The position numbers and the translations under genes were made by a program. Under the pieces are notes generated by a model, which saw only the letters and a program-made list of their open reading frames with translations, was not told where the DNA came from and did not search any database. Positions 7,936-14,919 of a DNA stretch of 41,297 nucleotides are shown in pieces. Each line of letters begins with the position of its first letter. The first letter of the stretch is position 1. This DNA comes from an uncultured Prevotella sp. (GTDB lineage Bacteria > Bacteroidota > Bacteroidia > Bacteroidales > Bacteroidaceae), in NCBI GenBank assembly GCA_900319715.1, contig ONPM01000031.1, forward strand, positions 1 to 41,297, in the 5' to 3' direction.

Positions 7936-8343
7936 TTTGCGGCTGCGGAGATAATCCTCCAGGATGATGGTTGCAGAGATCTCGTCTACAAGAGCCTTGT
8001 CCTGTCGGGCTTTCTTCTTGAGCCCGCCATCGAGCATGGCCTGATGAGCCAACACGGAAGTAAAGCGCTCGTCATAGTACTCTATAGGCACTTCTGGCAC
8101 AGCCTTACGCCATCGGGCCACAAACTGCTGCACACGTTGCAGGTTCTCACTAGGCTGTCCGTTGGGCTGACGGGGCTCACCAATGATGATCCGCTCCAAC
8201 GGCTCTTTTGCCCTGTAGGCCTGCAACCAGTCAAAAAGTTCCGATGTTGAAACAGTCGCCAACCCTCCTGCTATAATCTGAAGAGGATCGGTGACTGCTA
8301 AACCGGTACGTTTCTTACCGTAATCGATGGATAATATCCTCAC
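7933..8343 (-). CDS. ruvX: RuvX/YqgF-family nuclease (putative Holliday junction resolvase)
   Basis: RNase H-fold nuclease of the YqgF family, 136 residues, the normal size. Conserved acidic positions are present: D in LSIDYGKKRTGLAVTD near the N-terminus, E in IIIGEPRQPNG, E in YDERFTSVLA, and D in the C-terminal DEISATIILEDYL. Family members process pre-16S rRNA ends and/or resolve DNA junctions; which applies here cannot be read from sequence. It starts 11 nt after the SPOR lipoprotein gene, so the two are probably co-transcribed, with def and the TPR gene following. Confidence 0.93.
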   Translation of the reverse strand: MRILSIDYGKKRTGLAVTDPLQIIAGGLATVSTSELFDWLQAYRAKEPLERIIIGEPRQPNGQPSENLQRVQQFVARWRKAVPEVPIEYYDERFTSVLAHQAMLDGGLKKKARQDKALVDEISATIILEDYLRSRK

Positions 8344-8354
8344 TTCAACGCTCC

Positions 8355-8846
8355 TTATCGTGCGTTATAGAGGAGCCATGCATCGGGATAAGTGTTGCGA
8401 AGCTGATCACGGCTGGAGACAGCAGAGGATTTCTCAGCAAAGGAAGAGGCGACAACACGATACATGTTCTTGTCCTCATTCTTCACCACCTGTGCATCAT
8501 AACCTGCATCCTTCAGACGCTGGTAGAGGCTCTCAGCATTGGAGAGAAGGCCGAACGAACCCACCACCACACTGAAAGCATTCAGGCCATTGCCATGAAT
8601 CAGTTGTACGCTCTCCTGACGGACAGAAATGTTGTCAAGATTGTCGACGACCTGAGCCTGGGTGACGGGCTTTGCCTCCACAGGAGCAACCACAGCCTCC
8701 TGGGCAACTGCTTCCTGCTGGGCGGTCTGGGTGTCATACTGCTTTGCCTTCTCATAAGCCTTCTTGTAGGCACTCTCACTAGATTTACAGCTTGTAAAAG
8801 CCATTGCTGCACATAAACCGATGCAGATAAGTGTGTACTTCTTCAT
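8355..8846 (-). CDS. SPOR-domain lipoprotein
   Basis: Predicted lipoprotein of 163 residues. The signal peptide ends in the lipobox FTSC (Cys20), followed by a Lys/Gln-rich linker and a C-terminal SPOR domain from about 82 (NGLNAFSVVVGSFGLLSNAESLYQRL to the end). SPOR domains bind peptidoglycan glycan strands lacking stem peptides, often at the division site, so an envelope-anchored, peptidoglycan-binding role is likely. First gene of the minus-strand run leading into ruvX and def. Upstream (8847-9066) is a divergent control region. Confidence 0.87.
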   Translation of the reverse strand: MKKYTLICIGLCAAMAFTSCKSSESAYKKAYEKAKQYDTQTAQQEAVAQEAVVAPVEAKPVTQAQVVDNLDNISVRQESVQLIHGNGLNAFSVVVGSFGLLSNAESLYQRLKDAGYDAQVVKNEDKNMYRVVASSFAEKSSAVSSRDQLRNTYPDAWLLYNAR

Positions 8847-8991
8847 TTTTAGTTTTTATTTGTTATGAATTAAATATTAATCTAAATTTGCTGCGAAATT
8901 ACAAAATATCGCGCAAATGCGGATAAAAAAGGCACATAAAGTTTGTTAAAACTGCCAAATCATAACTTTTTTAGAAAAAAAATGCACATTT

Positions 8992-9024
8992 TTTGCTTTA
9001 CAAAGGAAAAGTTTTGTATATTTG
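8992..9024 (+). promoter_or_regulatory. Predicted promoter of the YtxH operon
   Basis: TTTG (8992-8995), 21-bp spacer, TATATTTG (9017-9024). Predicted start near 9028, about 39 nt before the ATG at 9067. Confidence 0.7.
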
Positions 9025-9066
9025 CACTGACAAATCTATTGATACATTATTTAATTAATTAAGCGT

Positions 9067-9279
9067 ATGAAAAGTTTAGGTTATCTTAGCGCATTCCTCG
9101 GTGGAGCCATCGCCGGCGCTGCTCTGGGCATTCTCGTTGCCCCTGAGAAAGGACAGGACACTCGTGTGAAAATCACTGATGCCGTAGAGGGTTTTCTCAA
9201 GAAGCACAACATCAAACTGAGCCGCAAGGAAGTGGTTGACCTCGTAGATGACATCCAGGATGTTACTGACGAAGAATAA
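9067..9279 (+). CDS. YtxH-domain small membrane protein
   Basis: 70 residues. The N-terminus holds one glycine/alanine-rich membrane segment (LSAFLGGAIAGAALGILVAP, about 5-24) followed at once by EKGQDTR, the typical start of the YtxH domain, and then a short amphipathic tail. YtxH proteins are associated with general stress responses in Firmicutes and Bacteroidota; molecular function is unknown. First of three closely spaced genes (33- and 13-nt gaps) that probably form one envelope-related operon. Confidence 0.85.
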   Translation: MKSLGYLSAFLGGAIAGAALGILVAPEKGQDTRVKITDAVEGFLKKHNIKLSRKEVVDLVDDIQDVTDEE

Positions 9280-9311
9280 ATCTGTAAAATCAGTAAATCG
9301 AAAATTCCCTG

Positions 9312-9659
9312 ATGCTGTCCAGCGACAAGAATGTTGAGACGATAGCCCAACTGATAGAGGTTCTCAAGCACTATCTCGGGCTTCAGTCGGAATACGTCAA
9401 ACTAGATGTGATAGACAAGGTGGTGCGTCTGCTGACGGCCACCGCCTTGACTATCCTCTTTTTCATGTTCATCATCGCCGTCCTGATGTATCTCTCTTTT
9501 GCCATCGCCTGGTGGCTGGCAACATGGATCGGAATGGCCAAGGCCTTCCTCATTGTCTCTGGCGTGCACCTGCTCTTATTCTTCCTGTTTATTATCTTCC
9601 GTAAGAACTGGATTCAGAAACCGTTGGTGAAGTTTCTCGCCAGTCTGTTTATGAACTAA
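9312..9659 (+). CDS. Phage-holin-family (holin-like) membrane protein
   Basis: 115 residues: a cytosolic N-terminal helix (about 1-40), then two strong membrane helices (roughly 45-70, ALTILFFMFIIAVLMYLSFA, and 75-98, FLIVSGVHLLLFFLFIIF) and a short basic tail. This matches small proteins annotated as phage holin family (PF07332-like) that occur next to YtxH in many Bacteroidota without any phage genes, so a host envelope or stress role is more likely than lysis. No lysis partner is nearby. Confidence 0.75.
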   Translation: MLSSDKNVETIAQLIEVLKHYLGLQSEYVKLDVIDKVVRLLTATALTILFFMFIIAVLMYLSFAIAWWLATWIGMAKAFLIVSGVHLLLFFLFIIFRKNWIQKPLVKFLASLFMN

Positions 9660-9672
9660 TCCCCCCACTGGC

Positions 9673-9957
9673 ATGCTTCCCGTCAAGAAATCAACGCGAC
9701 AGTATCACACACTTGAAGAGATCAGACTCCGTAAGGAAGAACTCGCATCTGAAATACAACAAGACAATGCCAAGTTCAGTACCTTGTGGAACCAGACTTT
9801 CGTCAAGCGCGAAGGAAGTACCAAGGGTGAGTACATCTCGGGGCTGATCGCCAACAGCATCACAGCCATTGATGCCTTCCTGCTGGTCAGGAAACTGATG
9901 AAGAACTACGGTAGTCTGTTTGGGAAGAGCACCAAGAAATCGAAGAAAAAGCATTAA
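9673..9957 (+). CDS. Conserved hypothetical protein, third gene of the YtxH operon
   Basis: 94 residues, not assignable to a function. A helical, charged first half (EEIRLRKEELASEIQQDNAKF) is followed by TLWNQTF and a mildly hydrophobic stretch (SGLIANSITAIDAFLLVRKL, about 55-75), ending in a very basic tail (KSTKKSKKKH). The 13-nt distance from the holin-like gene and the same order in other Bacteroidota suggest a shared role at the inner membrane; the basic tail would lie in the cytoplasm. Confidence 0.75.
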   Translation: MLPVKKSTRQYHTLEEIRLRKEELASEIQQDNAKFSTLWNQTFVKREGSTKGEYISGLIANSITAIDAFLLVRKLMKNYGSLFGKSTKKSKKKH

Positions 9958-9985
9958 CTTCCATAGGTTTTTCAGACGTATGGAC

Positions 9986-10011
9986 ACAAAAATGGGTCGC
10001 CGCTGCGACCC
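9986..10011 (-). terminator. Intrinsic terminator of small RNA copy 1
   Basis: 7-bp perfect GC-rich stem (GGGTCGC with GCGACCC, loop AGCG on the minus strand), then CATTTTTG. It may also serve the YtxH operon in the plus direction, where the following sequence is CAAACCTTTG and therefore weaker. Confidence 0.7.
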
Positions 10012-10053
10012 CAAACCTTTGTTAACCTTAAATCTAATACTATGAAAAACACA
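9986..10053 (-). ncRNA. Candidate small RNA, copy 1
   Basis: Minus-strand unit with its own promoter (10057-10087), predicted start near 10053, a conserved 5' block (TGTGTTTTTCATAGTATTAG, then ATTTAAGGTTAAC), and a terminator stem GGGTCGC/GCGACCC (9994-10011) followed by CATTTTTG. About 68 nt long. The 5' block recurs at 20210-20244 in the same context. It lies downstream of the metallohydrolase gene on the same strand but has a full promoter of its own. No open reading frame is evident on this strand. Confidence 0.65.
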
Positions 10054-10056
10054 TTG

Positions 10057-10087
10057 CAAAGATACGTCGATTTTTCTTTCCTCCAAA
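10057..10087 (-). promoter_or_regulatory. Promoter of small RNA copy 1
   Basis: Minus strand: TTTG (10084-10087), 19-bp spacer, TATCTTTG (10057-10064), an exact match to the Bacteroidota consensus. Confidence 0.8.
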
Positions 10088-10159
10088 GTTTTATAGCAAA
10101 AAAACGCTATTATTAAATACTTTTTAACTATAAACCCATCGGATAAACACTTTTTTACA

Positions 10160-10921
10160 CTAAATAGTCACACAAAGACCATCATAAGCCAACTCGATTC
10201 CCTCAGGAAGTATTCGGTTGACCTGTGCATGCAGACCGATATCGTGGCACATGTGGATCAGCAGCGTCCTGCGGGCTCCTACCCTTCTGGCGAAAGCCAC
10301 CGCATCATCCACCAACTGATGGGAATGATGTGGTTTGGTGAAGCGAAGAGCATTCACCACCAGGAGTTCTGTTCCGTCGAGATAAGGCGTCTCTGTGTCC
10401 TCGATAGATTTCATGTCGGTAATATAGGTCAGCGGTCCGATGCGATAGCCAAGGATAGGAAGTTTGCCGTGCATCACCTCTATGGGCATGATGTCAAAAT
10501 CGCCAATATGCAGGGGGTGATGCGGCAGGATCTCATGCAGTCCGATGGCAGGCACACCTGGATAACGATGTTCTGCGAAACAATAGGGCAACATCTCAAG
10601 CATGGCCTCCTTGGCCTTGGGATCTGCGTAGACATTGATCTCGCCAAACTGACAGTACGGGCGGATGTCATCCATGCCTCCCATGTGGTCGTAGTGGGAA
10701 TGGGTGATCAGGATGCCGTCTATCTTACGAAAAGGCTGCGGGAGTATCTGCTGGCGGAAGTCTGGGCCACAGTCTATGAGCAGACGGGTGGAGTCTGTCT
10801 CCACAAGGGCAGAGCAACGAGTCCGTTTGTCTCGCGGGTCCTGGCTCTGACACACCTCACATTGGCAACCAATGACTGGTACCCCGCATGATGTTCCCGT
10901 TCCTAAGAATGTCAGTTTCAT
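10160..10921 (-). CDS. MBL-fold metallohydrolase, PhnP-like
   Basis: Metallo-beta-lactamase-fold hydrolase of 253 residues. Zinc motif HSHYDHMGG with H74, H76, D78 and H79; a further histidine in EVMHGKLP and the closing DMCHD-like LLIHMCHDIG. The N-terminal cysteine cluster (GCQCEVCQS, then RTRCSALV) is typical of PhnP-type phosphodiesterases (cyclic ribose phosphate or related substrates). The substrate here is not established; no phn genes are nearby. ATG overlaps the murB stop codon (ATGA), so translation is probably coupled to murB. Confidence 0.88.
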   Translation of the reverse strand: MKLTFLGTGTSCGVPVIGCQCEVCQSQDPRDKRTRCSALVETDSTRLLIDCGPDFRQQILPQPFRKIDGILITHSHYDHMGGMDDIRPYCQFGEINVYADPKAKEAMLEMLPYCFAEHRYPGVPAIGLHEILPHHPLHIGDFDIMPIEVMHGKLPILGYRIGPLTYITDMKSIEDTETPYLDGTELLVVNALRFTKPHHSHQLVDDAVAFARRVGARRTLLIHMCHDIGLHAQVNRILPEGIELAYDGLCVTI

Positions 10922-11931
10922 ATAATATTCACTTCTGGGTGGATATCAATGTCAAACTTGGCCTTCACATCCTGGCGGATGGCATCACTGAGGGCAACAA
11001 TCTCTGCGCCTGTCGCACCACCACGATTCACGAGCACCAATGCCTGCTTGTCATGAACACCCGCACGCCCAAGACTCTTTCCCTTCCAGCCACACTGTTC
11101 GATCATCCAGCCAGCGGGAATCTTCTCATGTCGATAGTCCACCTTATAGTGAGGCATCTGCGGATACCGGGCCGCAAGTTTCTCATACTTCTGGCGGGTG
11201 ACCACGGGATTCATGAAGAAACTACCGGCATTACCCTCGATCTTTGGGTCAGGCAGTTTGGCGTTTCTGATCTCTATGATGATGTCTCGCAGTTGCTGGG
11301 CTGTGGGCTCGGTGATACCTCTGCGCTCCAGTTCCTGACGGATATTGCCGTAATCGAGATTGGGACGGAAGGTTCTTGAGAGGCCGTATGTCACCCTCAT
11401 AATCAGGAAACGGTTCTTCCAGTCTTTCTTGAAACGGCTCTGTCTGTAGCCGTATTCACAATCCTCATTGCCGATCATCCAAGGCTTTCCCGTGGCTATC
11501 TCCACCATCCAGACACAGAGTATCAGGTCCTTGGCTTCAACGCCATAGGCCCCGATGTTCTGCACGGCACTGGCTCCCACGTCACCAGGTATCAGCGAGA
11601 GGTTCTCCATACCATAGTACCCTGCCTGCAGACTGGTGGCCACCATATCGTCCCACACCTCTCCGCTGCCACAGGTCATCCGTTCACAGGTGAAATCTTC
11701 TTCGAAGTAATGGCCCTTGACACCAGAACGAACCACGATGCCGTCAAAGTCTTTCGTCAGCAGCAGATTGCTGCCTCCACCTATTATAATATAAGGTAGG
11801 GCCGACTTCCTCAGGATCTCAGCCACCTCGAAGGCCTCCTCATCATCCTCGAACTCTATGAACCGTCTGCACTTGGCGTCGATGCCAAATGTATTGTGCT
11901 CTTTCAGACTATAGTTTCTCTCGTCTTTCAA
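10918..11931 (-). CDS. murB: UDP-N-acetylmuramate dehydrogenase
   Basis: FAD/NADPH enzyme that reduces UDP-GlcNAc-enolpyruvate to UDP-MurNAc in peptidoglycan synthesis. 337 residues, like the E. coli (type I) enzyme. FAD-binding region YIIIGGGSNLLLTKDFDG; NIGAYGVEAKDLI; catalytic serine region GNAGSFFMNPVV; C-terminal substrate loop ending DIHPEVNII with the catalytic Glu. The only start that keeps the expected N-terminus (KDERNYSLKEHNTFG) is TTG at 11929-11931, which is itself part of the last unit of a heptamer tract filling the spacer from the DUF4348 gene. Confidence 0.96.
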   Translation of the reverse strand: MKDERNYSLKEHNTFGIDAKCRRFIEFEDDEEAFEVAEILRKSALPYIIIGGGSNLLLTKDFDGIVVRSGVKGHYFEEDFTCERMTCGSGEVWDDMVATSLQAGYYGMENLSLIPGDVGASAVQNIGAYGVEAKDLILCVWMVEIATGKPWMIGNEDCEYGYRQSRFKKDWKNRFLIMRVTYGLSRTFRPNLDYGNIRQELERRGITEPTAQQLRDIIIEIRNAKLPDPKIEGNAGSFFMNPVVTRQKYEKLAARYPQMPHYKVDYRHEKIPAGWMIEQCGWKGKSLGRAGVHDKQALVLVNRGGATGAEIVALSDAIRQDVKAKFDIDIHPEVNII

Positions 11932-11975
11932 TGTTCAATCTTCAATTTTCAATCTTCAATCTTCAATGTCCAATG
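11927..11975. repeat. Heptamer tract supplying the murB TTG start
   Basis: Seven period-7 units, read in gene sense CATTGGA, CATTGAA, GATTGAA, GATTGAA, AATTGAA, GATTGAA, CATTGAA. The TTG of the last unit is the murB start codon. The tract leaves only 4 nt before the DUF4348 stop codon. Confidence 0.9.
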
Positions 11976-11979
11976 AGAT

Positions 11980-12822
11980 CTACGTTGTCATTTTCGTCAG
12001 CAGCCATTTGCCGCCGACCTTCTTGAATCGCAGTTCCAACTCCAGGCCGTTGGCCACGCCTCGCATCAGGAAGATTTTCTTGTTGCCCTCTGCCTCAGGC
12101 TTACCGTAGACGATATTATAGAGCACCTTGCCAGGCAACTGCGGCGCAAAGGCCTCCCAGGTATCTGGGGTGATGACACCCTCCATCACGGCGAAGTCGT
12201 CGTCTGGGTCTGGACCAGTAAACTGAACCGTCTCGTTGATACTCTCCACCTGGAAGATGCTGTCTGAGGTGAAGCGCTTGTAGAATGATAGGAACGAACT
12301 GTTGGCGTTCTCCTCTATGGAAGTCTCCCGTATCTCGTACATCATCCAGGCACCGCGTACACGGTGGAAGAAATAGTTCTTCACCTTATTCTTCTTTAGG
12401 ACAATCTTCTCCACGACAGCCTCCGTGATGGCGGTGTCCTTCATGTGCGACATCTGCTCGTCGTCGTCAAAGAGCAAGGTGTAGTAGCCCTGCCGCATGA
12501 ACAGATGCTCCATCTGCCATTGCGACTTCTCGGTCATCGTCGTCTTGCCATCAACAGTGGTCACTCGCAGGGGGAAGATGATGCGCTCGAACTGCAGGCG
12601 CTTGTTGGCTGCGAAGTTGAAGACAAAGTCATCAAAATAGGCATCGGCAGCCCTGGGCATCGGTGTCTCAGTAATCAACTGCTCCAGCGTATCTTCAATC
12701 ACAACCAGCGAGGAGTCGGCCACCGTGTCTGCAGGCTCTTCCTGATCTGTGTTCGTTCTCTTTCCGGTGCATGAAAACGTCAGCAGAATACATACCAGCG
12801 TCGGCCAAAGAAACTTTTTCAT
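11980..12822 (-). CDS. DUF4348-family lipoprotein
   Basis: Predicted lipoprotein of 280 residues. An in-frame extension to 12879 exists, but ATG 12822 begins a normal lipoprotein signal (MKKFLWPTLVCILLTFSC, Cys18). After an acidic linker (TDQEEPADTVADSS) comes the conserved domain (DAYFDDFVFNFAANKRLQFERI, WQMEHLFMRQGYYTLLFDDD, WMMYEI), which I recognise as DUF4348, a Bacteroidota family of unknown function. Likely anchored in the envelope. First gene before murB and the metallohydrolase. Confidence 0.8.
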   Translation of the reverse strand: MKKFLWPTLVCILLTFSCTGKRTNTDQEEPADTVADSSLVVIEDTLEQLITETPMPRAADAYFDDFVFNFAANKRLQFERIIFPLRVTTVDGKTTMTEKSQWQMEHLFMRQGYYTLLFDDDEQMSHMKDTAITEAVVEKIVLKKNKVKNYFFHRVRGAWMMYEIRETSIEENANSSFLSFYKRFTSDSIFQVESINETVQFTGPDPDDDFAVMEGVITPDTWEAFAPQLPGKVLYNIVYGKPEAEGNKKIFLMRGVANGLELELRFKKVGGKWLLTKMTT

Positions 12823-12866
12823 TCCCTTTTTAACTTCGTTTTCAACGATTCTCTCTAATTTTTCTG

Positions 12867-12874
12867 CAAAATTA
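12867..12874 (-). promoter_or_regulatory. Predicted -7 box of the DUF4348-murB operon
   Basis: TAATTTTG on the minus strand, predicted start near 12863, about 40 nt before ATG 12822. No clear TTTG at the right distance. Confidence 0.45.
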
Positions 12875-12925
12875 CACATTATTTTAGATATAAATACACA
12901 AGAAAGGATATTTTTTTTGTTTTGG

Positions 12926-12957
12926 TTTGGTTTTTCGCTCGCTTATTCGTACCTTTG
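12926..12957 (+). promoter_or_regulatory. Promoter of pheS
   Basis: TTTG (12926-12929), 20-bp spacer, TACCTTTG (12950-12957). Predicted start near 12961, giving a 48-nt leader before ATG 13009. Confidence 0.75.
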
Positions 12958-13008
12958 CACGCAAATTTCAAAGAAATATATAGTTAAAATCGTCAAATAG
13001 TAAATTCT

Positions 13009-14070
13009 ATGGGTATCCTTGACAAGATAGACGACCTGCTCAAAGAAGTGCAGGAACTGAGTGCGAAAAATGCGGAGGAGGTGGAGCAGTTACGCCTGAA
13101 GTACCTCAGCAAGAAAGGTGAGATCACGGCTCTGATGAACGACTTCCGTGAAGTGGCTGCCGACCAGAAGAAGACCGTCGGCATGAAGATCAACGAACTG
13201 AAAACGATGGCTACGGAGCGCATCAACCAACTGCGCGAAGAGTGCGAGACACAGGACACCTCTGATGAGGCCATCGACCTGACACGTACGCCTTACCCCA
13301 TTAAACTGGGTACCCGCCATCCGCTGACCATCGTCACCAACGAGATCATAGACATCTTCTCCCGTATGGGATTCGTCCTGGCCGACGGTCCTGAGGTGGA
13401 AGACGACCTCCACGTGTTTACGAAGATGAACTTCGCTGCCGACCATCCTGCCCGTGATATGCAGGACACCTTCTTCGTCTCTCAGCATCCGAATGATGTC
13501 ACGAAGAACATCCTGCTCCGCTCCCACACCTCTTCAGTCCAGGCCCGAGTGATGGAGCACATGCACACTGAGGACGGTAAACTCACGGCTCCCATCCGAG
13601 TGATCTGCCCAGGCCGCGTCTATCGTAACGAGGCCATCACAGCCCGCGCACACTGCTTCTTCCATCAGGTGGAAGGACTCTATATCGACAAGAACGTGTC
13701 GTTCACAGACCTGAAGCAGGTGCTGCTGTCGTTTGCCCGTGAGATGTTCGGTGCCGACACAAAGATCCGCCTGCGTCCCAGTTACTTCCCCTTCACAGAA
13801 CCCAGTGCAGAGATGGACATCTCCTGCTTCATCTGTGGCGGCGAGGGCTGCGGATTCTGCAAGCACACGGGATGGGTGGAGATCCTCGGCTGCGGTATGG
13901 TCGATCCTAACGTGCTGGAACTCTGCGGCATCGACTCCAAGGAGTACAGCGGCTATGCCTTCGGCATGGGTGTCGAGCGTATCACCAACCTGAAGTATCG
14001 CGTATCCGATCTCCGCATGTTCTCGGAGAATGATACCCGCTTCCTCGAGGAGTTCGAGGCTGCAGGATAA
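13009..14070 (+). CDS. pheS: Phenylalanine--tRNA ligase alpha subunit
   Basis: Catalytic alpha subunit of the alpha2beta2 PheRS; its partner pheT is not in this window. 353 residues, full length: N-terminal coiled coil (1-90) that binds tRNA, then the class II core with motif 1 (TRHPLTIVTNEIIDIFSRMGF), motif 2 (GRVYRNEAITARAHCFFHQVEG) and motif 3 (GYAFGMGVERITNLKY). A CxxC...CxxC set (CFICGGEGCGFCKHTGW) is also present, common in Bacteroidota PheS. Monocistronic as far as visible; it faces mtgA with a 93-bp palindromic element between them. Confidence 0.98.
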   Translation: MGILDKIDDLLKEVQELSAKNAEEVEQLRLKYLSKKGEITALMNDFREVAADQKKTVGMKINELKTMATERINQLREECETQDTSDEAIDLTRTPYPIKLGTRHPLTIVTNEIIDIFSRMGFVLADGPEVEDDLHVFTKMNFAADHPARDMQDTFFVSQHPNDVTKNILLRSHTSSVQARVMEHMHTEDGKLTAPIRVICPGRVYRNEAITARAHCFFHQVEGLYIDKNVSFTDLKQVLLSFAREMFGADTKIRLRPSYFPFTEPSAEMDISCFICGGEGCGFCKHTGWVEILGCGMVDPNVLELCGIDSKEYSGYAFGMGVERITNLKYRVSDLRMFSENDTRFLEEFEAAG

Positions 14071-14099
14071 GGACAATTTTCAAGGGAATAGCCAAGTAC

Positions 14100-14192
14100 A
14101 AAAGTAAAACAACTTGTTTTGGTCTGTAAAGGATGCCTTCCACGAATGTAAGGAATGCCTTCCACGACACCAAAACAAGTTGTTTTACTTTT
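14100..14192. repeat. 93-bp modular palindrome between pheS and mtgA
   Basis: Two perfect 24-bp inverted arms (14100-14123 and 14169-14192), each containing the near-palindrome AAAACAA-C-TTGTTTT, enclose one C and two 22-nt direct repeats (14125-14146 and 14147-14168; about 20 of 22 positions match, core TGCCTTCCACGA). The right arm supplies the last codons and the TAA stop of mtgA. It lacks the T-run of a standard terminator on the plus side. Confidence 0.85.
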
Positions 14193-14889
14193 CCGATCTT
14201 AGGGGGAACGACTTGACGTAGTGCATCTCTTTCAAGATGCGGGCCTGCCGTTTCAGCATATAAGATGATGGCGACTTGCTGGAGAACTTGCGGGGATTGG
14301 GGAGTGTGGCGGCAATCAGCGCACACTGGGCCCTGCTGAGATCCTTGGCATCCTTGCCGAAATGCTCCTCTGCGACAGCCTGAGCGCCATAGATACCCTC
14401 GCCCATCTCTATCGAATTCAGGTACACTTCCATGATGCGCTGCTTCGACCAGAGGAGTTCGATAAGGGTGGTGAAATACACCTCAAAGCCTTTACGGGTC
14501 CAAGAGCGTCCTGGCCAGAGAAACACATTCTTAGCCGTCTGCTGAGAGATGGTCGAGGCACCCAGTTTCCGCTTCTCCGGATGCTCACGATTCCGCTTGG
14601 CGGCATGCTCGATGGCCTCGTAGTCAAAACCATGATGCTCCATGAAACGGGCATCCTCGCTGGCAATGACGGCCACAGGCAACGAGGGGGATATATTCTC
14701 CAGTGGCTCCCAGTCGTGGGAGAGTTTCAGGTCCCTACCTTCGGAGACCTGCTGACAGCACCGGATGACCATCAACGGTGTCACCCATACTGGCAGGAAT
14801 CTGTACACCACTACAGAAAGAATAGTGGAAGCAAAGAATGCTACCACTATCCATTTCAGAGTTTTCTTGATAAGTTTGAAAGGATTCAC
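14185..14889 (-). CDS. mtgA: Monofunctional peptidoglycan glycosyltransferase
   Basis: GT51-family enzyme that polymerises lipid II into glycan strands. 234 residues with one N-terminal membrane anchor (about 12-32) and the five GT51 motifs: catalytic [51 protein letters not shown] region, [17 protein letters not shown], and [11 protein letters not shown]-like [14 protein letters not shown]. It lacks a transpeptidase domain. The start is GTG at 14889, formed by the last unit of the repeat tract between ompA-like and mtgA; the stop TAA lies in the arm of the 93-bp palindrome. Confidence 0.95.
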   Translation of the reverse strand: MNPFKLIKKTLKWIVVAFFASTILSVVVYRFLPVWVTPLMVIRCCQQVSEGRDLKLSHDWEPLENISPSLPVAVIASEDARFMEHHGFDYEAIEHAAKRNREHPEKRKLGASTISQQTAKNVFLWPGRSWTRKGFEVYFTTLIELLWSKQRIMEVYLNSIEMGEGIYGAQAVAEEHFGKDAKDLSRAQCALIAATLPNPRKFSSKSPSSYMLKRQARILKEMHYVKSFPLRSEK

Positions 14890-14919
14890 TTTTTCACCTT
14901 TCTACCTTTTCACCTTTTA
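14886..14919. repeat. Period-8 tract filling the OmpA/mtgA junction
   Basis: In gene sense, AGGTGAAA-like units recur every 8 nt from the TAA stop of the OmpA-like gene (14917-14919) to the GTG start of mtgA (14887-14889). The start GTG occupies the same place in its unit as GTG in the other units. Confidence 0.8.

Noticed and set aside
9067-9957. Phage remnant because of the holin-family gene
   Set aside because: No endolysin, portal, capsid, integrase or att sites are nearby; YtxH and holin-like neighbours are a common host arrangement in Bacteroidota.
10021-10115. Tiny plus-strand peptide (MKNTLQ...) in the first small-RNA element, and the matching MKNTVQI in the second
   Set aside because: The second copy stops after seven codons and neither has a plus-strand promoter; promoter and terminator both point to minus-strand transcription.
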